This document shows, in pieces, positions 45,159 through 54,142 of a stretch of 64,000 nucleotides of DNA. The notes below the pieces were generated by a model. It had not been told where the DNA came from, did no database searches, and worked only from the letters and a program-made list of their open reading frames with translations. Origin of the DNA: JADFQT01 sp965216025. Lineage in GTDB: Bacteria > Chloroflexota > Dehalococcoidia > Lucifugimonadales > UBA3495. Location: contig CBDCEX010000017.1 of the NCBI GenBank assembly GCA_965216025.1, positions 558,001-622,000 on the forward strand, in the 5' to 3' direction. Within the stretch, counting starts at the first letter, position 1; the number at the start of each line of letters is the position of its first letter. The position numbers and the translations under genes are program-made.

Positions 45159-46591
45159 TGACGGATTCTGAAATTGTCAACCTGACTATTGCTGAGCTGG
45201 CGCCCAAGATTGAAGCAAAGGAAATATCCCCAGTGGAAGTAACCGAGGCGGCCCTGGCTCAAGCAGACCGCCTTCAGCCCAAGTTAAACTCCTTTATTAC
45301 CATTCTTCACGAAGCAGCGAGGAGCCAGGCTAAGGAGTTGGAGGCTGCCTTGATGCGGGGTGAGTACCGGGGTCCACTGCACGGGATTCCCATTGGTATT
45401 AAGGACAACTTGGCCACTGCAGGTATTCGAACCACCGTCGGATCCAAGGTGCTGGCCGACCACGTGCCGGAGGAGGACGCCTGGGCGATCGGCCAATGCA
45501 AGGCGGCCGGGGCTATCATCCTGGGCAAGGAAAACCTTGAGGAGTTCGCCGCGGGGCCAACCTCTAATAACCCTCACTACGGGGCGGTCCACAATCCCTG
45601 GAATTTGGACCATATACCTGGTGGTTCTAGTGGTGGGGGTGGAGCCAACGTATCGTCCAGGGTCACCTTCGCCTCGCTGGGCACCGACCTGGGTGGCTCA
45701 GTGCGAGGTCCGGCTACCTTCTGTGGGGTTGTCGGCCTAAAACAGACTTTTGGGCGGGTCAGCCAGCGGGGATTGATGGTCACCAGCTTTAACGGCGACC
45801 ACATCGGGCCCTTGACCCGTTCGGTTACAGACAGCGCGCTGATGTTGCAAACCATAGCCGGCTATGACCCCCTGGACCCTAGCTGCGTACCGGTGCCGGT
45901 CCCCGATTTCTCAGAGTCACTAGGAAAGGGTTTGAAGGGACTCAAAATGGGAATCCCCTCCAACTACTACTTCGACCTAATGGACGCGGAAGTCGAAGCG
46001 GTGGTCCGGCAAGCCATCACCGTGCTGGAGGAGCTGGGAGTCGAAGGGAGGGAGGTGAGCATTCCCAGCATGAAGTACGCTGGGGCCTTGCGGATTGCCG
46101 GCATGGCGGACAGCTTCGTGACCCACGAGCCTTACCTGGAAAACCATAGGGAAGACTATGGCCCCAAGGTTCTTTACCGCACCCTGGCGGGTCAGTTCGT
46201 ATTGGGGAGAGACTACTCCAAGTCGCTGAAGGTCCAGCGCATCATCAAGGAGGAGCATGCCCGAGTCCTGCAGGAAGTGGACTTCCTGGTGACTCCAACT
46301 GCCCCATTGGCTGCTTGGCGCATTGACTCCGAGACCGTCAGTTTGGGGGGAACCGAGTACCCGGTCAGAGGGCCAGGCGCTGGAATGACCTCCAGATGTA
46401 CCAGCCCTAGCAATGCTACTGGTCTGCCAGCAATGTCCGTGCCCTGCGGCTTCACCCAATCGGGCCTGCCCATCGGACTTCAGCTAATAGGGCGGCCCTT
46501 CGAGGAACAACTTCTATTCCAGGTGGCATTCGGTTACGAGTCCGTCTCGCCCGGTCGCGATTCCCGACCACCGGTAATGGATTCTAATTAA
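45158..46591 (+). CDS. Amidase (GatA/AtzE-like)
   Basis: 477 residues. Catalytic lysine K82 (GIPIGIKDNLATAGI), serine stretch GGSSGGGG (155-162), and nucleophile S181 in GTDLGGSVRGPATFCG. The family normally has I/L-P-A after the R; here GPA is unusual. The start overlaps the GatC-like stop. Length is that of GatA-like enzymes. With the small partner it likely hydrolyses a soluble amide rather than amidating tRNA. The C-terminus (VSPGRDSRPPVMDSN) is shorter than typical but ends in a normal stop. Confidence 0.9.
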   Translation: MTDSEIVNLTIAELAPKIEAKEISPVEVTEAALAQADRLQPKLNSFITILHEAARSQAKELEAALMRGEYRGPLHGIPIGIKDNLATAGIRTTVGSKVLADHVPEEDAWAIGQCKAAGAIILGKENLEEFAAGPTSNNPHYGAVHNPWNLDHIPGGSSGGGGANVSSRVTFASLGTDLGGSVRGPATFCGVVGLKQTFGRVSQRGLMVTSFNGDHIGPLTRSVTDSALMLQTIAGYDPLDPSCVPVPVPDFSESLGKGLKGLKMGIPSNYYFDLMDAEVEAVVRQAITVLEELGVEGREVSIPSMKYAGALRIAGMADSFVTHEPYLENHREDYGPKVLYRTLAGQFVLGRDYSKSLKVQRIIKEEHARVLQEVDFLVTPTAPLAAWRIDSETVSLGGTEYPVRGPGAGMTSRCTSPSNATGLPAMSVPCGFTQSGLPIGLQLIGRPFEEQLLFQVAFGYESVSPGRDSRPPVMDSN

Positions 46592-46762
46592 AAGGCAAGC
46601 TGCCCTCTGACTTATGCTCTGTCACCCGAGATTCGGGTCAATCCAGCATGTCCTGGGGGCATGCGGACTCGGTAGGCTGAGCAGGCCCCGTCAGCAGGGC
46701 TAAGACGGGGATTCCGAACGCCAGCCCTATTGGGTGATTTCTTATAGGGTCATGGCCCGGCT

Positions 46763-47812
46763 TTACGCAATCAACACTCCGTGGGCCGGCTCACAGCGCA
46801 CGCTAAAATGCCGCAACTGCTCTGGTCCCTCCACAATCCGCACTCCGCCAATTCGCTGCTTTATGTCGTTGATGTGTAGCAGCACCTCCGCCAAATAATC
46901 CACGTGGCTCTGGGTATACACCCGCCGGGGGAAAGCCAAACGGACCAATTCCATATCGGCAGGCTTCTCACTGCCGTCGGGCTGGTGGCCGAACATTACC
47001 GAGCCTATCTCCACCGAGCGAATACCTCCCACCAGATAAAGCACCAACGACAGCGCCCAAGCGGGGTACTCGTATTGCGGGATGTGGGGCAGCATGGCTA
47101 GAGCATCGATATAAACGGCATGGCCGCCGGTTGGCTGGATAATCGGGATTCCCGCCCTGGTCAACACCTCGCCCAGATACTCCACCGAGCGAATCCGATA
47201 GCGCAGATAGTCTTCGTCTAACACCTCATGCAAGCCGATGGCAATCGCCTCCAGGTCATAACCGGCCAATCCCCCATATGTCGGAAAACCCTCGCCGAGG
47301 ATTAGCGCGTTCTTGCACCGTTGCGCCAGGTCGTCATCATTCATCCCCAAGAACCCGCCGATGTTGGCCAGGCCGTCCTTTTTGGCGCTCATAGTCGCCC
47401 CATCAGCATAGCTGAACATCTCCTGGGAAATCTCCAACGGTGTTTTTTCGGAGTAGCCCTCCTCCCGCATCTTGATAAACCAGGCATTCTCGGCAAACCG
47501 GCAAGCATCCAGGAAGAAAGGCACCCCATGCCGATGGCAAAGCTCACTGGCGGCACGAATATTCTCCATGCTAACTGGTTGCCCGCCTCCGGAGTTGTTG
47601 GTCACGGTCATCATCGCCAGCGGGACACGTCCTTCATTTGCCGCCAGAGTGCGTTCCAGCGCCGCTAAGGCCATGTTGCCTTTGAAAGGGTGAATCAAAT
47701 CTGGCTGGCGTCCTTCGGCGATGGGTAAGTCGAGGGCTGTCCCATGGGAGTATTCCACGTTCGCCCGGGTCGTATCAAAATGGGTGTTATTTGGAACTAC
47801 ATCCCCCGATTT
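46763..47812 (-). pseudogene. Tryptophanase/tyrosine phenol-lyase family, 3' part (split by IS1380)
   Basis: The frame enters from the break near 47812 (KSGDVVPNNTHFDTTRANVEYS). It continues through NNSGGGQPVSMENIR, FFLDACRFAENAWF, and FSYADGATMSAKKDGLANIGGF with the PLP lysine region, then a complete C-terminus (RRVYTQSHVDYLAEV, QLRHFSVRCEPAHGVLIA). It would be a PLP beta-eliminating lyase releasing indole or phenol, pyruvate and ammonia. The N-terminal third lies at 49594-49934, separated by the IS1380 element. Confidence 0.9.
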
Positions 47813-47829
47813 AAGCCCACATTTCCCAT

Positions 47830-49345
47830 ATGGCTAAAAAGCTTTCTCAGTAATTCGTCGATGGTCTTTCAACCATTGTCTAATTATGGGCCCTTTTTGC
47901 GTGTTCCCAGCTATAATAACTCCATGATATGTCACTTTGCAGTAAGATGCCGTAGGCATCATGGAGGCACCTGATGGGTGACGGCGAAAAAGCCCCTCTC
48001 CGGCTCCAATTCAACCCCAAAGTCCGCCTGGAATTTCACGGCTCAACCATCACCTCCGACGCTGGTCTTCTTGCCTTTCGAGAGTTTGATGATGCCTTGG
48101 GGCTTACCGAAATCGCTGAGGACTACCTCCAGGAAAGCCGTACCGGACGCAATATCCTTCACCACCTGGTTCCGCTGCTAAGACAGTCGATCTACAGCCG
48201 CTTGGCCGGCTACGACGACACCAATGACGCAGTGCGCCTTTCCCAAGACCCAGCCATGCGAGTGATCGTGGGATGGCAAGGCTCGGAGCGGAAAGGAGCC
48301 AGCACCAGTGAGATGGGCCGGTTCGAGACGGAGTTCCTGACCCAAGAGGACAACCTGAAGGGGCTGGCACGAATAAATACCCAGTGGGTGGAACGAGCTA
48401 TGGCCCATACCCTACACCGGCGAGTAATCCTGGATATGGACAGTTCCGAGAGTCCAGTGCACGGCCAGCAGGAGGGAGCAGCCTATAACGGCCACTTTGA
48501 ATGCGTCTGCTATCACCCTCTCTTTCTGTTCAACCAGTTCGGGGATTGTGAAGCAGCTAAGCTACGGTCAGGCAACGTCCACAGTGCCGATGATTGGCAA
48601 GAAGTCCTTGATCCGGTGGTGGAGCGTTATTTGACAGCAGCGGTCAGGCTGCTGTTTCGTGCTGACGCCGCCTTCGCCAAGCCGGAGATATACGATTATC
48701 TGGAAGCAAGAAACATCGGCTACGCCATCAGGCTGCGGTCCAACCAGGTGCTGCAGCGGGAGATAGCGCCCCGGCTAATACGGCCTACGGAGTGGCTTTC
48801 CCCGAAGCCCATCGTCTCCTATCATGACTTCGTCTACCAGGCCCAGAGCTGGAACGTTGCTCGGAGAGTGGTCTCTAAGGTGGAGTGGCACCAGGGAGAA
48901 CTGTTTCCCAGAGTGGGCTTCATCGTCACCAATCTGAGCTATCCAAACATCGGGATAGTCCGCTTTTACAATGGCCGAGGGACGGCGGAGCAATGGATAA
49001 AAGAAGGCAAGTACGCCCTGAACTGGACCAGGTTGTCCTGCCACAAGTTCGTGGCCAATCAGGTCAGGCTGGAGTTGTTCGTACTGGCTTACAACTTGGG
49101 CAACTCCATGAGAAGGCTAGCCTTACCGGAGGCAATGAAGCACTGGTCGTTGACCAGTCTGCAGACCAGGATGATCAAGACTGGAGGACGGTTGGTGCGC
49201 CATGCCGGAAGGCTGGTGTTTCAGCTTGCTGAGGTGCTGGTGAGCCGGGAAATGCTAGGCGGGATACTGGAACGAATTGGTCGTCTTAGGCTGGCTCCTG
49301 GCTAGTCCACTTTAGGAGCGTCGGGATTGGTTACGGTTACGGGGT
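47830..49345 (+). mobile_element. IS1380-family insertion sequence (ends approximate)
   Basis: An intact IS1380 transposase sits in the middle of the lyase gene. The exact ends are uncertain. GCCCA..T-type sequence near 47815 and its imperfect complement near 49355-49375 are candidate inverted repeats. A further 250 bp of unknown DNA (49345-49593) also separates the lyase halves. Confidence 0.7.
47974..49305 (+). CDS. IS1380-family transposase
   Basis: 443 residues, preceded by TATAAT near 47912. Typical sequence blocks: FNPKVRLEFHGSTITSDAGL, AGYDDTNDAVRLSQDPAM, VILDMDSSESPVHGQQEGA, FRADAAFAKPEIYDYLEA and the terminal FYNGRGTAEQWIKEGKYALN and AYNLGNSMRRL. All DDE-region blocks are intact, so it may be active. 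Confidence 0.93.
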   Translation: MGDGEKAPLRLQFNPKVRLEFHGSTITSDAGLLAFREFDDALGLTEIAEDYLQESRTGRNILHHLVPLLRQSIYSRLAGYDDTNDAVRLSQDPAMRVIVGWQGSERKGASTSEMGRFETEFLTQEDNLKGLARINTQWVERAMAHTLHRRVILDMDSSESPVHGQQEGAAYNGHFECVCYHPLFLFNQFGDCEAAKLRSGNVHSADDWQEVLDPVVERYLTAAVRLLFRADAAFAKPEIYDYLEARNIGYAIRLRSNQVLQREIAPRLIRPTEWLSPKPIVSYHDFVYQAQSWNVARRVVSKVEWHQGELFPRVGFIVTNLSYPNIGIVRFYNGRGTAEQWIKEGKYALNWTRLSCHKFVANQVRLELFVLAYNLGNSMRRLALPEAMKHWSLTSLQTRMIKTGGRLVRHAGRLVFQLAEVLVSREMLGGILERIGRLRLAPG

Positions 49346-49399
49346 CGCACAGGGCAAAAGAGCTTCCCAAGGGCGAGACTTGGGCGTAGACAAGCGGTT

Positions 49400-49449
49400 T
49401 GGGGCTTTTACGCTTGGCAGTACATGGGGCTTTTACGCTTGGCAGTACA
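49400..49449. repeat. 25-bp tandem duplication
   Basis: Two identical adjacent 25-bp units (49400-49424, 49425-49449) containing GGGGCTTTTACGCTTGGCAG, in the DNA between the IS1380 end and the lyase N-terminal fragment. Confidence 0.9.
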
Positions 49450-49593
49450 GTGGTTGCCCAATGAAAGCGGGGACTTTGAGTGAATCAGGCCGCATCAGAC
49501 CGCATTTGACGCCCTTGGAATGCGGGATTATATTTGGCGGTATCCCCGCGGGAGCTATATCCAGGAAAGGTGGTTTGATCTGGGGAATCCCGG

Positions 49594-49934
49594 TTAAGAG
49601 CTGTTCCAAAGAGAATGCGCTCGGCCGCTCGCCCTTGATGGGTGGGCAGAATGTGCTTAAACCCGGTGATTTCTCGCACCGCCGCCTCAAAACGATAGAA
49701 GGACCGGGCTCCCGCATAGGACTCGTCTCCCTGCATCATGCCTGCCCACTGATGCGAAGACATGGCTCCAGTGCCCGAGTCGCTGAGCAGGTCGATAAGC
49801 ACATCTTCTGCTTTAAGCAGGAACAGGTTGTAACCGGCCTGGTGCAAAGCCGTCTCCCGCTCCTCCTAGGTGGTCCACCGAATGGGCTCCACCGATTTAA
49901 TTCGAAATGGCTCGATGATGGTTTTGAATTCCAT
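49594..49934 (-). pseudogene. Tryptophanase/tyrosine phenol-lyase family, 5' part with nonsense codon
   Basis: ATG 49934 reads EFKTIIEPFRIKSVEPIRW, then TAG at 49866-49868 where the family has a charged or polar residue of the TTxEERE motif. It continues ALHQAGYNLFLLKAEDVLID, SDSGTGAMSSHQWAGMMQGD and HILPTHQGRAAERILFGTAL, after which homology stops. The gene therefore carries both a nonsense codon and an insertion. Confidence 0.88.
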
Positions 49935-50227
49935 GGCTCAACTCGTTGGCGAAAGAATAAAAAATCCTGCCGGCAAATCGCCGTTTCAGGGCTCGGCACC
50001 AGCTGATGAGAGTGTACTACTTGGTACCTGGTCACCGCCTAAGCTACATAGTCCTGGAATCGAGCAGTTGGGCCAGGGCATCTAAAGAATGAGATGCTAA
50101 AACAGGTGCGGATACCCTACCAAATGGGCCGGCAAGTCCCATAAATTGTTAGAGGACCCGATTCCAATCGTTAATCATCTAATCAGTAGCCTCCTGCTTT
50201 GAAAATCGTGATAACCGAGGAAGGTCG

Positions 50228-51247
50228 ATGGATAAAATGGATAAATCTGAACTTTGGTCAGACCCCCCAGAGATTGAACAGCCTAATATCTTCCCCATAG
50301 AATGGCGAGTCGAGACGGCTAAGTTTGTCGACCTTTATGAGAAGGCTAAGCGGGAATACTGGAACCCTTCGGACCTGCCTTGGACCGAGTTAGAGCCCGG
50401 CGATTTCTCAACGGACCAGCGGTTGGCTATCGCCTATTGGTTCTCGGGGCTGGCCAATTTTGACGCCTCGGGCCCGGCTGCCTTCGCCAGGGCACTGGTT
50501 CACACTTATGAGCAGCACGAAGAGGACCCTCTCCGCAAGTGCCTCTTCTCAATCACCCGCGATGAAGTAAATCATGAGGAGTTCTGCCAGCGGGCTATTC
50601 AACGGCTGTGGCCGGGCGCACCACTCAACTGGGAGCCGAAGACAAAACTGGAAAAGCAAGCGGTACGGAACCTTAAATGGCTCTCCTACAACGGTTCCCG
50701 ATACTGGCGGGGCTACCAGAATGCCTTCGGCAAGTATCGCATGCCAGTCCTCTTCACCTCTTTCTTCATGGGTGAGACCGCTGCCACCACCCTATTTCAT
50801 CACATGGCCAAAAATGCCGGGCATCCATTGTTTCAAAAGGGGTTTCAGAACGTGGGTCGCGACGAGGCGCGGCACATGGCTATTACCCTCAACCTGTTCG
50901 AGAAGGAAGCGCCCAGGCTATCTGACGAGGACAAGGTCCTGGTGACCAAACAGCTGCGGGCGGGTTTTGTGTTTCTCTCTATGATTCTTTACGAACCTCC
51001 GGAGCAGTTCTGGCAGCTTCCCCCTGATTTCCTGCAGGTACACAGAGAGCTGGAGCAGATAGCCCGGGACGCCGGTCTGGGGGTAGCAACCCTGGAGACC
51101 AAGCGTCAGGTCTGGTATGACGCCATGCTGAAGGTGAAGGGCGTCGCGGAGAAGTTCGATATCGAGTTTCCGGCCATGCCTGAAGTGGGGATAAGTGGCA
51201 AAGAGATCGTAGATTTGGATGAGGAGTCGATCATCCCAGTGTTCTAA
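50228..51247 (+). CDS. Ferritin-like diiron protein (RNR R2/AurF-like superfamily)
   Basis: 339 residues, ATG 50228 after GAGGAAGG. Two ExxH iron-binding motifs, E113-x2-H116 (RDEVNHEEF) and E213-x2-H216 (GRDEARHMA), plus an additional glutamate E183 (FFMGETAATTLFHH), form a ferritin-like carboxylate-bridged diiron site. Diiron oxidases of this kind hydroxylate, N-oxygenate or make radicals. It is too short and lacks the radical-tyrosine context of class I R2, so an oxygenase or oxidase is likelier. It is 221 bp before, and co-directional with, an indoleamine-dioxygenase-family gene. Confidence 0.82.
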   Translation: MDKMDKSELWSDPPEIEQPNIFPIEWRVETAKFVDLYEKAKREYWNPSDLPWTELEPGDFSTDQRLAIAYWFSGLANFDASGPAAFARALVHTYEQHEEDPLRKCLFSITRDEVNHEEFCQRAIQRLWPGAPLNWEPKTKLEKQAVRNLKWLSYNGSRYWRGYQNAFGKYRMPVLFTSFFMGETAATTLFHHMAKNAGHPLFQKGFQNVGRDEARHMAITLNLFEKEAPRLSDEDKVLVTKQLRAGFVFLSMILYEPPEQFWQLPPDFLQVHRELEQIARDAGLGVATLETKRQVWYDAMLKVKGVAEKFDIEFPAMPEVGISGKEIVDLDEESIIPVF

Positions 51248-51272
51248 TTAATACCCGGCATTTACCCACGGC

Positions 51273-51302
51273 CGGAGGCGCCAACCCTTGGGTAAATCCC
51301 CC
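51273..51302. repeat. Dispersed 30-bp intergenic repeat, copy 2
   Basis: Shares CGGAGGCGCCA and TTGGGTAAAT with 44821-44850. It is also flanked by TTTACCCA/TGGGTAAA (51261-51268 and 51289-51296). Confidence 0.55.
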
Positions 51303-51340
51303 TATATCCCCCTATTTGAAAGGGGGATATAGGGGGATTT
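51294..51340. other. Perfect 20-bp stem-loop before the IDO-family gene
   Basis: The 20 bases 51294-51313 are the exact reverse complement of 51321-51340, with a 7-base loop ATTTGAA. Without a T run it is not a classical terminator. It may end the diiron transcript or act as a regulatory or protein-binding structure. Confidence 0.75.
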
Positions 51341-51468
51341 GGATCTCCTAAGTTTGGCTAATTAGTCTAGGTCCAGTAAGAAGCGGGTGAAGCGTGCGGG
51401 CTCTTCCCTAGAACCACATTTGGGTAACTGCGACAATTGGAAACGAACAACACCAGCGCGGGGATTTC

Positions 51469-52635
51469 TTGCAGCTTAAAGAACTATCTAGCGAACGGGG
51501 ATTTCTACCGCCCTGTGATCCCTTAACCAAGCTAAATACATACTTTGGTTTGTGGGAAGGGATGGCCAAAGAGTTGCCAAAACTTTTGGTTAGCGACAGG
51601 TTAAGAACTGTTTTCGACCAAATGCCAGTTCTGGACGTGGATCGGTTGGATCACGCCGAGTGCGAACGAGCGATGCTGTTGCTCTCGTTTCTGGGACATG
51701 GGTACGTTTGGTGCGATTCACCGCCAGCGGACCATGTTCCCCCGGGCATAGCAGTACCTTGGCATCATGTCGCGCAACGAGTAGGCCGTCCTCCGGTTTT
51801 GTCCTATGCCTCCTACGCTTTAGCCAACTGGAAAAGGATCACCCCAGATGAACCAGTCGCTCTGGGGAACATCGCCCTGTTGCAGAATTTCCTGGGAGGC
51901 AAAGATGAAGAATGGTTTGTCTTGGTTCATGTGGATATAGAAGCCAAGGCTGGTCCTGCCCTGGCTGCATCCGTGGATGCCCAAAACTCGATCCACCGAA
52001 AGGACTTATCAGCGCTCATCCGCCATCTCCATGTCATAGCCGAATCCCTGGAAAACATGAACCAGACTCTGTCCCGCATGCCAGAACATTGCGATCCTTA
52101 CATCTACTACAACCGGGTTAGACCTTTTATCCACGGCTGGAAGGATAACCCGGCTCTTCCTTGCGGGCTGGTGTACCAGGGCGTTGAGGAACTGCAAGAT
52201 CTCCCGCAGGTGTTTCGGGGTGAAACCGGAGCCCAGAGTTCAATAATTCCCTCAATGGATGCTGCCCTGGGAGTTGCTCATGAAGAGGATCCCATGCGGC
52301 CTTATTTGTTGGAAATGAGGCAGTATATGCCGCCAGAGCACTCCGCCTTCATAGACACACTGGAGCGAGGACCTTCGATCAGGGAGTTGGTGGTGCGGGA
52401 GCAATGCGATTTTTCCGAATTGGGAGATGTTTATAACGCTTGCTTGAAGGAGCTAGGGGCATTTCGCGCCAAGCACTTGGAATACGCGGCCTCTTATGTC
52501 CGCAAGCAAAGTCAGCAAGCCGCGTCTAACCCCACCGAGGTGGGCACCGGAGGAACTCCCTTTATCCCCTATTTAAAAAAGCACCTGGAAGAAACTCTAG
52601 AGGGCCAAATCCTGCCCCAGCCTGCCGATAACTGA
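51469..52635 (+). CDS. Indoleamine 2,3-dioxygenase-family heme protein
   Basis: 388 residues. Family hallmarks: PWHHVAQRVGRPPVLSYASY with ANWKRI, IYYNRVRPFIHGW, the FRGETGAQSS...DAALGV helix, the proximal heme histidine H336 in FRAKHLEYAASYV, and GTGGTPFIPYLK. IDO opens the indole ring of tryptophan to N-formylkynurenine; bacterial members may act on other indoles. The open frame begins at TTG 51469 (MQLKELSSERGFLPP) with no obvious ribosome site, so the start is uncertain. Its neighbours are a broken tryptophanase-type gene and a diiron protein, suggesting a former aromatic amino acid or indole pathway. Confidence 0.9.
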   Translation: MQLKELSSERGFLPPCDPLTKLNTYFGLWEGMAKELPKLLVSDRLRTVFDQMPVLDVDRLDHAECERAMLLLSFLGHGYVWCDSPPADHVPPGIAVPWHHVAQRVGRPPVLSYASYALANWKRITPDEPVALGNIALLQNFLGGKDEEWFVLVHVDIEAKAGPALAASVDAQNSIHRKDLSALIRHLHVIAESLENMNQTLSRMPEHCDPYIYYNRVRPFIHGWKDNPALPCGLVYQGVEELQDLPQVFRGETGAQSSIIPSMDAALGVAHEEDPMRPYLLEMRQYMPPEHSAFIDTLERGPSIRELVVREQCDFSELGDVYNACLKELGAFRAKHLEYAASYVRKQSQQAASNPTEVGTGGTPFIPYLKKHLEETLEGQILPQPADN

Positions 52636-52683
52636 TGCTTGTAACGGAATTCCTTGCCAACAGGCAGGCTGGCGCAATGCTTT

Positions 52684-54066
52684 ATGGCGAGTAGGGGTAA
52701 AGATTACAACCAAGGGAGCCACCCTCCTGGCTGCACCTGTGTCGCCTGTTCCCCTCCTCCAGAAACGGTAAGCCACTCTCCTGCCTGCGCCTGCGTGGAC
52801 TGTTCCCCTCGTCCGGAAGCGGCGAGCCACCCTCCTGGCTGCACTTGCGTAGACTGTTCAGGTCGTCCAAAAGATCGGAACCTTCCAGAGAGGGATAACC
52901 GGTCGTCGCGGTGGGTAGTATTGGGGCGCCGGTTCATACACACAGACTGGACAAACACTGTTCTTCTTGTTAGCAGTTGCATGAGCCTAGCCGTCTTTGC
53001 ACTGTATCCGGCAGCCCTGGCTGGATGGGTAGAAGATAACCTACAGCAGCAGAAACAGACAGACCTGCCCACTCTCTCCTCTGGCTTTGACTTGCCCCCG
53101 ACATCGGCTCTCCGACCGGTATCTCCGGTCGAACGGATAGCCCCAGCTGACGGCTTATTACCTGCATCGGAACTAGAGCTGCACCGCCAGCAACTGCTGG
53201 CGCTGATTAACGCGGATAGAGAGGCTCATGCTTTAGATCCCGTAGTGCTTGGAAGCAACAACGCTGCTCAGAGTCATGCCGAGGACATGCTGCGACAGGA
53301 TTATATTTCTCACTGGGATCCGCTTGGATTAACGCCTTACATGCGGTATACCCTGGCCGGCGGCCAGGCCTACGAGGCCGAGAATGTACCGTTGGGATAT
53401 GGAGGGAAATCAACCGCCGAGTCTCTTAAGGAGGCTCAAAAATGGTTGATGAATAGCCCTGGACACCGGGAGAATATCCTTGATAAGTGGCATAACCGGG
53501 TTAACCTGGGAATCGCCTGCGATGAATCCGCCTGTGCGGCAGTCCAGCAATTTGAGAGCGACTATGTTGTCTTTAGTGTCTTGCCCACTATCTCCGAGGG
53601 CATCCTCCGTTTCGCGGGCGACTTGAAGGCTGATTTTACTTTTCAAGGGGCGCATCTGTGGTACGACCAGCCACCCCATCCACTAACCCCAGGACAGCTT
53701 GACGCCACCTATTCCTATTTAGCGGGACAACAACCAGCTACTTTCCTGCGCAAGCCCCTTGGCGAAAACTCTTATTATTCAGAGACCAGCACCCAGCACT
53801 CCTATCAAAGGCCAGTGGATCCATATTCACTAGACCCTAACGTCCCGAGAACCAGTGCGCGGGAGAAATCCCTTACCAACCAAGTGATAGTGGTGCCCTG
53901 GATTACCGCCACCACCTGGAGAGATTCGGGACAACACTTTGAGATTGAGGCAAATATTTCTGCGGTGCTTAACGACCTGGGACCTGGGGTTTATACGCTC
54001 ATAATTTGGGGTAATGCTGGAGGCGAATCAGTACCTTTGACCAAGTACTCGCTCTTCATGGGCTAA
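52684..54066 (+). CDS. Membrane-anchored CAP (SCP/PR1)-domain protein with N-terminal cysteine repeats
   Basis: From ATG 52684 (MASRGKDYNQG), about 460 residues. Residues about 10-60 contain three near-copies of a 19-residue unit of the form SHPPGCTCVDCSPRPE with three cysteines each. A transmembrane segment (TVLLVSSCMSLAVFALYPAAL) follows, then a linker, then the CAP domain (LLALINADREAHALDPVVL, NNAAQSHAEDMLRQDYISHW, NVPLGYGG, WLMNSPGHRENIL) and a C-terminal beta domain. The cysteine units probably face the cytoplasm and could bind metal. CAP proteins are extracellular with variable roles. A terminator follows the stop. Confidence 0.85.
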   Translation: MASRGKDYNQGSHPPGCTCVACSPPPETVSHSPACACVDCSPRPEAASHPPGCTCVDCSGRPKDRNLPERDNRSSRWVVLGRRFIHTDWTNTVLLVSSCMSLAVFALYPAALAGWVEDNLQQQKQTDLPTLSSGFDLPPTSALRPVSPVERIAPADGLLPASELELHRQQLLALINADREAHALDPVVLGSNNAAQSHAEDMLRQDYISHWDPLGLTPYMRYTLAGGQAYEAENVPLGYGGKSTAESLKEAQKWLMNSPGHRENILDKWHNRVNLGIACDESACAAVQQFESDYVVFSVLPTISEGILRFAGDLKADFTFQGAHLWYDQPPHPLTPGQLDATYSYLAGQQPATFLRKPLGENSYYSETSTQHSYQRPVDPYSLDPNVPRTSAREKSLTNQVIVVPWITATTWRDSGQHFEIEANISAVLNDLGPGVYTLIIWGNAGGESVPLTKYSLFMG

Positions 54067-54078
54067 TACTGGGGTCTC

Positions 54079-54110
54079 AAGGGAGGTCCGGGTTCGGACC
54101 TCCCTTTGTT
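54079..54110 (+). terminator. Intrinsic terminator after the CAP gene
   Basis: AAGGGAGGTCCG/CGGACCTCCCTT is a perfect 12-bp stem with loop GGTT and a TTTGTTG tail. Confidence 0.8.
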
Positions 54111-54142
54111 GCTGCTGGAATAGAGGGGGTATTGCGCTGGGC

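Noticed and set aside
49400..49449. CRISPR-like repeats at 49400, 44618-44696 or 37101
   Set aside because: These are direct tandem duplications without spacers and without cas genes nearby.
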